Assembly (NCBI GenBank): GCA_019752925.1
Contig: JAIELP010000004.1
Span: forward strand, 392,258 to 456,257
Length of the DNA stretch: 64,000 bases
DNA from: a bacterium
GTDB lineage: Bacteria; Bdellovibrionota; Bdellovibrionia; Bdellovibrionales; Bdellovibrionaceae
Reading direction: 5' to 3'
The notes beneath the pieces were generated by a model. That model ran no database searches. It was not told where the DNA came from and saw nothing but the letters and a program-made list of their open reading frames with translations. This document shows, one piece after another, positions 54,839 through 60,826 of the stretch. The translations under genes were made by a program, and so were the position numbers. The first letter of the stretch is position 1, and the number at the start of each line of letters is the position of its first letter.

Positions 54839-55957
54839 GTGGAAAATAATCAAAATAGTTCAGACTCATTTGGCTCATTTTTAGACTTTTATGAAACGTC
54901 GGCAATTTTGATCGATAGCCAAGATTCTATCATTCGTTGTAATCAAAAGCTCAAATCCGAAAATGGTATATTTCATTTTTTTGATTTTAACGAGAATGAA
55001 AAAAATTATTCATTGAATCAGATTGATAAAGAAGATTGGTATAAGTACTTAAGCATCTGTTTTTCTACTGGTGGAGCAAAGTTTATTTTACGTTCCTGTT
55101 TTTATGAATGTGTAATGACCCGTCTTGAAAAGGGTGATGAAAAGTATGTGTTGGTTAATTTCTTTGAAAATAAGTCTTTAAAAGAAGATGTGGCGGATTT
55201 CTTTTTGAATGATTTCCGTTTGTCTCAGCTTAAAGAATTAAGCGAAATGGCAGCCAGCATCGCTCATGAAATTAACAACCCATTAACGGTTATTTCTGCG
55301 CGCACGCAATTATTGAAGCAATCAATTAAAGATAATAAGCAGATTTCAAACGATATTCTGGCTCAGAATCTTGAAAAGATTTATCAGCAATCCGACAGGA
55401 TCAAAAAAATTGTAGATGGTATGCGTGTTTATTCTAGAAATTCTAATCAGGACAACCGTACGGTTTATAACATTAAGTCGATAGTTGAAGAGGCTCACTC
55501 GTTAGTGGCGGGTGGTATGCGAGATATGGGAATTGAGTTCAGCTTTAATCTTTCTCAAAATGAAAAATACATTAACTGTAAGCCGAATGAGCTCATTCAG
55601 GTTTTCGTTAATTTGTTTAACAACTCAATCTATGCATTATCGAAAACAAATTTTCCTAAAATTGAAATTCAATTCGTTGAAGATGAAAATGATTTCCATC
55701 TTTATTTTTCAGATAATGGACCAGGTGTACCTGTGGATTATGATACCAAGATATTTGCACCATTTTTTACCACGAAGCTGGTTGGTGCAGGAACGGGGCT
55801 GGGACTTAGCATTTCCAATAAAATTATTCAGTCATACGGTGGGTCTCTTACTTTAGACCGTAGCCGTGGAAATAGCTGTTTTCATGTTAAGTTGTCCAAA
55901 AAGAATGAGCACAAGCAGACTGGCTCCGATGCCGAAATTTATAAGTTCAGTTCGTAA
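54839..55957 (+). CDS. Soluble sensor histidine kinase
   Basis: It has 372 residues and no membrane segment, so it senses something inside the cell or through a partner. The N-terminus (about 15-120) is PAS-like. The dimerisation helix carries the phospho-acceptor His143 in MAASIAHEINNPLTVISARTQLL. The ATPase domain shows the N box (LIQVFVNLFNNSIYALS), G1 (DNGPGVP), F box (FAPFFTTKLVGAG) and G2 (GTGLGLSISNKI), all intact. The start is GTG with only a weak ribosome site. No receiver gene is directly attached; the nearest receiver is the HD-GYP-like regulator at 58917-60293. Confidence 0.9.
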   Translation: MENNQNSSDSFGSFLDFYETSAILIDSQDSIIRCNQKLKSENGIFHFFDFNENEKNYSLNQIDKEDWYKYLSICFSTGGAKFILRSCFYECVMTRLEKGDEKYVLVNFFENKSLKEDVADFFLNDFRLSQLKELSEMAASIAHEINNPLTVISARTQLLKQSIKDNKQISNDILAQNLEKIYQQSDRIKKIVDGMRVYSRNSNQDNRTVYNIKSIVEEAHSLVAGGMRDMGIEFSFNLSQNEKYINCKPNELIQVFVNLFNNSIYALSKTNFPKIEIQFVEDENDFHLYFSDNGPGVPVDYDTKIFAPFFTTKLVGAGTGLGLSISNKIIQSYGGSLTLDRSRGNSCFHVKLSKKNEHKQTGSDAEIYKFSS

Positions 55958-55997
55958 TTAACAGGTTTAAGCATATATTGCGAAAGAGGCACCAAAG

Positions 55998-56501
55998 ATG
56001 AGTCAACAAATAAAAAAGCATAAGCCGGATTACAGTGAATATAGTATTGAAGAAGAACGCTCAAATCTAAGAAAATTCTTAAATGACAATAATCTTTGGA
56101 TACCGGAAAATTTTTATGAGCATATCCGATCGGGTGATGTTATAGACATTTATGAATTACCACCTAATCGCTCTCAGCTATATGGAAATCCGCAGTTTAA
56201 AAAGCTTTGTTCTTATACAGATGAGATGATGAAATCGATTCCTTTTCCTAAGTTATTCTGGAGATCTGACGAAATTCAACTGCAACTTATGAAAAAAATG
56301 TCCCATGTTGCAATCACAATGGACCAAGCTGTGCCGTGGGATATTGAAAGACACGAATTGATTGAAAGTATGCATCCAAACAAGCGTACTTTCGAAATTG
56401 ACCTGGGCTGGGTTGGTCCATGCTTTAAAAAAGACACAAACGAAAGAGTTGGGTTTGTGTCTTCTTTGAATGTTGCTTTAATATTTGAATGGGCTAATTA
56501 A
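55998..56501 (+). CDS. Unrecognised 167-residue protein
   Basis: A soluble protein with a basic and acidic N-terminus followed by a compact domain. Notable segments are NLWIPENFYEHIRSGDVIDIYELP, SIPFPKLFWRSDEIQLQLM and VPWDIERHELIESMHP. No signal or membrane segment. I do not recognise the family. It lies 40 bases after the kinase gene, so it may be co-transcribed with it, and its last eight bases overlap the converging diiron-enzyme gene. The start ATG has AAGAGGC in range. Confidence 0.6.
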   Translation: MSQQIKKHKPDYSEYSIEEERSNLRKFLNDNNLWIPENFYEHIRSGDVIDIYELPPNRSQLYGNPQFKKLCSYTDEMMKSIPFPKLFWRSDEIQLQLMKKMSHVAITMDQAVPWDIERHELIESMHPNKRTFEIDLGWVGPCFKKDTNERVGFVSSLNVALIFEWAN

Positions 56502-57144
56502 CAAACATTTCTGCTGAGCTGTTTGCATTAGCTGAGCTATTTTTATGTATAGCTAAGCATTCCTGTAAAAACATACTGTAATTACGCGATGATTGAATCA
56601 GGTTTTCAAGAATTATTTCTTGCTGATCAGCAGGAAGTTGAGCAATCACGTCCAGAGCTTTTTCTACGTGCCCGGGATCTTCTTCAACATGAAGTTTTAA
56701 GAATAATGAGTTTTCCACTCCATGTGCTGAGTAAATTCGTTGAATGAAATTAGGTATGATCAGGCTAGCTACGCCCTCTAAAGACAGGATGTAACCAAAA
56801 AGACTGGCTGGATGTATGCGCTCAATTTTATAATATTGAGTTTCATACAAATTTCTTGTTACGCCAGATTCTGGTTGTAAATTGGTAATGCCCATTTTTT
56901 TTAAATCGTTAAGTGCTATTTTCTCATGTCCTTTTTCTTCAGCAATATGATCAGAGAAGCGTCTGTGTAATGCATTTTCGGTTAGTTTTGTATTGCCGCT
57001 AGCTAAAGCCAGCAATCTTGTTGAGTGACAAACAAAGTAATATGTTTGTGTTAAGTAGGTTGCATAGAAGTTTTTGTCTTCCCATGGCAAACCGGTCATT
57101 AAAGTCGAAATTTTCTTAATTTCAGATTCGAATACTTGTTTCAT
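56494..57144 (-). CDS. Heme-oxygenase-like diiron (HDO-type) enzyme
   Basis: It has 216 residues, helical. Ligand-type residues of heme-oxygenase-like diiron oxidases/oxygenases are visible: Glu and His in HIAEEKGHEK, Glu in SLFGYILSLEG, and the hallmark HxxxDxxH as HVEEDPGH. Known relatives use oxygen to cleave or desaturate small acids (UndA, BesC), N-oxygenate (SznF) or make p-aminobenzoate (CADD). The substrate here is unknown. It overlaps the acyltransferase-like gene by 23 bases and has AAGGA upstream of its ATG. It is the last gene of the peptide-SDR-acyltransferase set, which suggests a small-molecule pathway. Confidence 0.75.
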   Translation of the reverse strand: MKQVFESEIKKISTLMTGLPWEDKNFYATYLTQTYYFVCHSTRLLALASGNTKLTENALHRRFSDHIAEEKGHEKIALNDLKKMGITNLQPESGVTRNLYETQYYKIERIHPASLFGYILSLEGVASLIIPNFIQRIYSAHGVENSLFLKLHVEEDPGHVEKALDVIAQLPADQQEIILENLIQSSRNYSMFLQECLAIHKNSSANANSSAEMFVN

Positions 57145-57808
57145 AAGCTTCCTTTTTGTTCGTGTAGTCTTTTCTTTTTTTCCATAGCAGCGAGGCTTCG
57201 CTGCTAAATTTTACTTTTTTTATTTCTTCTATAAAAAAACAAACTAAATCAACTAAAACACCATGGTAGGTTATGTCTTTAAAAACGGCAACCGCTCCGG
57301 CATTTTCTAAAAGTTTGTCAACGGATCTGTCTTTTCTTGGTGAGCTGAACGTTACATCCACATTCTCATGAATAGTAACAAGACTCATGATTTCTGAAAG
57401 AATTTGTGCAAGATTAAGTTCAGTTTTTCCTTTAGATCTTCGATAGTCTTGATGAATAGTAAACCAACTGGGAACAATAGCTGAGTCAACATCCTGTGCG
57501 AGTTGGAATAAAAAATCTTTTGGCCAAGGATTGAACCAAGAATCCTCAATAGTGGCATAGACTTTTAAGTCAACTTTGCGGAAACAGCAAAGGCCAATTG
57601 CTTCTTTTTTATATGAGATAACCACAAAAAAATCATGGCGTGTGAAGTCTTCGCTATAAAGATTTTCGATATTGTCGAGTTTTTTAAGAGTATTAAGCCA
57701 ATTGGTTTTCCATAAATTATAAGACGAATTGTAGAGTTCAATATTTTGCTGCTGGTATGTAGACGATTTTAAAACACTTAATGTTAGGTCCTGAATTTCA
57801 ATTTTCAT
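57122..57808 (-). CDS. GNAT/FeeM-like acyltransferase candidate
   Basis: It has 228 residues and no membrane segment. The order of elements suggests a GNAT-type N-acyltransferase: a strand in DFFVVISYKKEAIGLCCFRKV, then SWFTIHQDYRRSKGKTELNLAQIL, which resembles the GNAT motif A strand-loop-helix, then FSSPRKDRSVDKLLENAGAVAV. N-acyl amino acid synthases of the FeeM type have a similar size. The match is loose and I hold it at low confidence. The gene start overlaps the SDR stop by one base and its end overlaps the diiron-enzyme gene by 23 bases. Confidence 0.5.
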   Translation of the reverse strand: MKIEIQDLTLSVLKSSTYQQQNIELYNSSYNLWKTNWLNTLKKLDNIENLYSEDFTRHDFFVVISYKKEAIGLCCFRKVDLKVYATIEDSWFNPWPKDFLFQLAQDVDSAIVPSWFTIHQDYRRSKGKTELNLAQILSEIMSLVTIHENVDVTFSSPRKDRSVDKLLENAGAVAVFKDITYHGVLVDLVCFFIEEIKKVKFSSEASLLWKKRKDYTNKKEAYETSIRI

Positions 57809-58539
57809 TAATAAAGCCCCCCATTTAATCTAATACTTTGGCCCGTAACATATGAGGAGTTATCATTTAAAAGATATTCTACGAGGCTTCCGATGTCTTC
57901 TTTGTTGCCGAAACGTTTAGCTGGTATTTTCTGCTTTATTTCGTTCTGAAATTTTTCTGGAACTTCATTTATTAGACCGTATTCAAAGTAACCGAGCGCA
58001 ATAGAGTTGACGGTAATATTTTTATTAGCAAGCTCAAGAGATAAAGATTTGGTTAATCCATTTATTCCGGCCTTGGCCGCGGAGTAATGGCTCGCGCCAA
58101 CAACACCCATATCGGCAACAACACTGGAAAAATTGATAATTCTACCGCAATTTTCGTGTCGCATTTGCGGTATAAATTCTTTTGAGCATAGAAACGTAAT
58201 AAGTAAATTATTATTAATGACAGAGCTGAATTCATCTTGCGATATATTCCACGACATGCTGTTTTTTGACATTCCAGCAACGTTCACTAATGCGTATATT
58301 TTGCCGATATTATTTTCGATTTTTTCGCGTAACTCTCTTACTTCATTTTCATTAGTTAGCTCAGCTTTGTATAAATGTTTTTCCGGATTAAGGTCGTAAG
58401 CAGTTAAAAGTTTTGATATTAAAGAATTTTCAGATCTATACTGGCAAGCTAAATTTCTATAACCTTTTTCCAGAAGATAATTAGTTATTGCAAGACCAAT
58501 TCCACCATTTGATCCTGTAATGAGTATATTTTTAGACAT
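57808..58539 (-). CDS. FabG-like short-chain reductase
   Basis: It has 243 residues and is a classical SDR. NAD(P) motif TGSNGGIGLAIT, then NVAGMSKNS in place of NNAG, catalytic Ser in INFSSVV, YSAAKAG (YxxxK) and NITVNSIALG. The end GQSIRLNGGLY is typical of 3-oxoacyl-ACP reductases (FabG). Basic residues after the first strand suggest NADPH use. Here it belongs to an accessory cluster rather than a fatty-acid-synthesis operon. Its start overlaps the end of a 48-residue peptide ORF by eight bases. Confidence 0.88.
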   Translation of the reverse strand: MSKNILITGSNGGIGLAITNYLLEKGYRNLACQYRSENSLISKLLTAYDLNPEKHLYKAELTNENEVRELREKIENNIGKIYALVNVAGMSKNSMSWNISQDEFSSVINNNLLITFLCSKEFIPQMRHENCGRIINFSSVVADMGVVGASHYSAAKAGINGLTKSLSLELANKNITVNSIALGYFEYGLINEVPEKFQNEIKQKIPAKRFGNKEDIGSLVEYLLNDNSSYVTGQSIRLNGGLY

Positions 58540-58678
58540 AATTCTCCTTACAAATTGATTGATGAGTAATTTGCTTGAGTATTGAATAGTTAAAATTTTT
58601 TTTTATAGGCTGAAGTACTGACGGCAGAATGCATGATATAGCATGGCTAGTTTTTGAAGCATTTTGAGCTTTTTTCAT
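58532..58678 (-). CDS. Candidate 48-residue peptide gene heading the enzyme cluster
   Basis: Too short for the ORF track. An ATG at 58678 with GGAG five bases upstream opens a 48-codon frame whose TAA (58534-58532) lies inside the second and third codons of the SDR, so the two overlap by eight bases and could be coupled. The peptide starts MKKAQNASKTSHAISC, is basic, has two cysteines (16 and 43), and ends in CKENYV. It is not a signal peptide. It might be a precursor peptide, a leader peptide controlling the SDR, or a chance ORF. The ribosome site and the exact overlap are the evidence. Confidence 0.5.
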   Translation of the reverse strand: MKKAQNASKTSHAISCILPSVLQPIKKNFNYSILKQITHQSICKENYV

Positions 58679-58724
58679 GGTTTCTCCGTGTATTTTTCGG
58701 ACGCAATGAAGATACTTTTAAATA

Positions 58725-58743
58725 ATACAGACTGCTTCTGTAT
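58725..58743. promoter_or_regulatory. 19-bp palindrome upstream of the peptide gene
   Basis: ATACAGA and TCTGTAT (in plus orientation) are perfect 7-base arms around CTGCT, 47 bases before the peptide ATG. Size and position fit an operator for a dimeric regulator. Confidence 0.45.
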
Positions 58744-58751
58744 ACAAATTA

Positions 58752-58791
58752 AGTTTCTGTTAAATATAATTTGTAGAAAATAACAGAAACT
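58752..58791. promoter_or_regulatory. 11-bp inverted repeat upstream of the peptide gene
   Basis: AGTTTCTGTTA and TAACAGAAACT are perfect 11-base arms separated by 18 bases. No T-run follows on either side, so it is less like a terminator than like paired binding sites. The half-site shares CTGT with the adjacent palindrome. Confidence 0.45.
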
Positions 58792-58916
58792 AAAATAAGT
58801 ATTCGGTGAATTTTAACAGTAAATTAATTTTGTAAAGAAATTGTTAAATTTAAGTTTTAAATCTTATCAGTTTAACTTCATTTTAAAAAAAATAAACAAC
58901 TTATTAATTAAATCAA

Positions 58917-60293
58917 TCAAACCAATCTAGATGTTTCGTCCGGTAGAAGTAAGGCTTCAATGGATTTTGGAGGAGCTAGATTGAATATTATGTACAGAGA
59001 CTTAAGCACTTGTTCGCTAATCGATTTACCTAATACGGTATACATATGATCTAAAATTAGTTTAATGTCGGACTTATGTTCGTTTTCATATACAGTTTCT
59101 ATAAATTCTCCAACAGTGTGTATTATTTTAGAATATGAATGAACTTTGGATCTAGGCAGCTTTTGAGGAAACCCAAAGCCTGCAGAGTCTTCGTGATGCT
59201 GAAGGGCTACGTGTAGTATTTCATCTGGGATGCCTTCTATTTGTCTGAGTATCTCGAAGCTTCTCACTGGATGTTGCTCATAAGCCTTTCTTTCATCCGG
59301 GCTGTATTCAAATTTTGTTTTATTTAAGAGCTCTTTGTGGTCTTTTAAGCCGATATCAGCAAGTAGTGCAGACAAAATCACGCGGCTTTGTGCTTTTGGA
59401 GAGCGCCATTTCCAAAGCGTGATAATTGAGTGGGAAATAATGGCTTTGAGTGCTGATTTGTCAGCTAAGCTTGGATTATCGTTTTGAATGTATTCAATAA
59501 TACTATTTATCTGGCTGTGTTTTAAGGAAACACTTGTATAGCATTCAAATGCAACTAACGAGTTGTTTAAAAATTTTTTATCTATTTCTTTAGCTACTGA
59601 GTTCTGGCTAATTGCAGACATTAATTGATTCATAATGCGAATTTTTTTTACTTCTTCGATAGGGCGCTTGATAACAGTTTTAGAGATGGCAAAATGCAAG
59701 TCTGTATACTTAGCGAAATCTTCTGAATTTAAATAGACGTGCGTAGCACCTTTTTTTGCGAAATTGCTTAACCTTTCCGAAGTGAAGTCCTGCCCGCTCT
59801 TAGTAACGCGTATGAAGTTTTGGTCTACTTTAAGAAATATATTGTAGTCGCTGGTTTTTGAAAGCATAAACTCTTCTATAGGTACTGAAAAAAAATCTTC
59901 ATTAGGATTTGCTTTTGAGCTGTCCTTTTCGAGTAAGTAATTAACCACTAGAGCTACGGCTTCTAAGTCATAAGGTTTTGCGATAAGTTCGTCGACACCT
60001 ATTTTGAATGCGTTCTGTACTGTTATAATATCCGCAAAGCCTGTTACGAGAATAAAAGGTGTAAGATTGTCTGTATCAATTTCTTTTTTAAATATTTCAT
60101 AAAGTTCTAATCCGCTTTTTTGCGGCATTTTTATATCGGATATAATTAAATCTACCTTGTTAGAGCTTAAATATGTAATTGCATCTTCGGCTGTGTGGCA
60201 GAGTTTTATTTTGAAACCGTTTAAATTTTCTAAATATTCTTTTAAAGCTTCTGCAATTTCAACATCATCTTCGACTACAAGTATTTGATTCAT
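58917..60293 (-). CDS. Response regulator with a degenerate HD-GYP-type output domain
   Basis: It has 458 residues. The receiver domain (about 1-125) has the acidic pair in VVEDDVE, phospho-acceptor Asp53 in IISDIKMPQKSG, and KPYD. A middle region (about 135-210) may be a small sensory domain. The output region (about 280-430) is HD-GYP-like, with QHHEDSAGFGFP at the end, but the HD position reads LLADIGLKD: the metal-binding histidine is replaced by alanine. GYP reads GFP. So it probably does not hydrolyse c-di-GMP and may bind it or signal by contact. It is divergent from the lipoprotein/fibre pair. Confidence 0.85.
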   Translation of the reverse strand: MNQILVVEDDVEIAEALKEYLENLNGFKIKLCHTAEDAITYLSSNKVDLIISDIKMPQKSGLELYEIFKKEIDTDNLTPFILVTGFADIITVQNAFKIGVDELIAKPYDLEAVALVVNYLLEKDSSKANPNEDFFSVPIEEFMLSKTSDYNIFLKVDQNFIRVTKSGQDFTSERLSNFAKKGATHVYLNSEDFAKYTDLHFAISKTVIKRPIEEVKKIRIMNQLMSAISQNSVAKEIDKKFLNNSLVAFECYTSVSLKHSQINSIIEYIQNDNPSLADKSALKAIISHSIITLWKWRSPKAQSRVILSALLADIGLKDHKELLNKTKFEYSPDERKAYEQHPVRSFEILRQIEGIPDEILHVALQHHEDSAGFGFPQKLPRSKVHSYSKIIHTVGEFIETVYENEHKSDIKLILDHMYTVLGKSISEQVLKSLYIIFNLAPPKSIEALLLPDETSRLV

Positions 60294-60384
60294 TGTTTGA
60301 GTATGATCAAGAACGAAATAAAACTAAATTTTTTAATTTTTTTTCTTAAATTAGTTCGATGTTAAAAATAGGTAAATATTTTTA

Positions 60385-60399
60385 ACAAAATACTATCAC
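60385..60399 (-). promoter_or_regulatory. Shared 15-bp motif, copy facing the response-regulator gene
   Basis: GTGATAGTATTTTGT read on the minus strand, 92 bases before the response-regulator start. It is identical to the copy at 60501-60515 on the plus strand. Confidence 0.55.
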
Positions 60400-60500
60400 G
60401 TTGAAGATCTACTATGGGGTTAAAGTAAAAACAGGACTTTTGTATTGAAATAGAAAAAGTTCTCATTATGGGACGCTTCTGTTAAGGAATTGTTAAATTT

Positions 60501-60515
60501 GTGATAGTATTTTGT
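60501..60515 (+). promoter_or_regulatory. Shared 15-bp motif, copy facing the lipoprotein/fibre genes
   Basis: GTGATAGTATTTTGT on the plus strand, 10 bases before a perfect TATAAT. It occupies the -35 region, where no standard -35 box is seen, so it looks like an activator site or a non-standard promoter element. Confidence 0.55.
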
Positions 60516-60525
60516 AAAATTCATA

Positions 60526-60531
60526 TATAAT
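60526..60531 (+). promoter_or_regulatory. -10 box for the lipoprotein/fibre operon
   Basis: Perfect TATAAT, 38 bases upstream of the TTG start at 60569. Confidence 0.5.
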
Positions 60532-60568
60532 AAAGACGATATCAATATTGTACGTATATGGAGTTAAA

Positions 60569-60826
60569 TTGCTGTTAAGAATACTTTTAGGTTTAATATT
60601 AAGTATATTGTTATCTGCTTGCGGTGGGCAAAGCGGTGGTTTGGCTCCGTCTAAAGATCAAAATCAACCAACATCACCAATTGCCGATATATCTTATGAA
60701 AGTAATTTTAAATTTGCAGAATCTAAAACCACCGGCAACGGTTGGGAAGTGACATTAGATACAACCGATCCGGTCGAACACGTTGCACTGGGAAATGGCT
60801 GGACAGTAGAGGTCATGCATGAGTAG
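60569..60826 (+). CDS. Small lipoprotein coupled to the fibre gene
   Basis: The track starts at 60548, but the TTG at 60569 has GGAG five bases upstream and opens a lipoprotein signal: MLLRILLGLILSILLSACGG, lipidation at the cysteine of LSAC. The product has 85 residues. The mature part is Gly/Ser/Gln-rich, then carries a short beta-like region with GNGWEVTLDTT and GNGWTVEVMHE. No family recognised. Its stop overlaps the start of the fibre gene by eight bases (ATGAGTAG), so the two are translationally coupled. It may anchor or help export the fibre protein. Confidence 0.75.
   Translation: MLLRILLGLILSILLSACGGQSGGLAPSKDQNQPTSPIADISYESNFKFAESKTTGNGWEVTLDTTDPVEHVALGNGWTVEVMHE

Noticed and set aside
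58725-58791. LexA (SOS) boxes
   Set aside because: The LexA order CTGT-N8-ACAG is not met: one repeat is in reverse order and the other has a 24-base gap.
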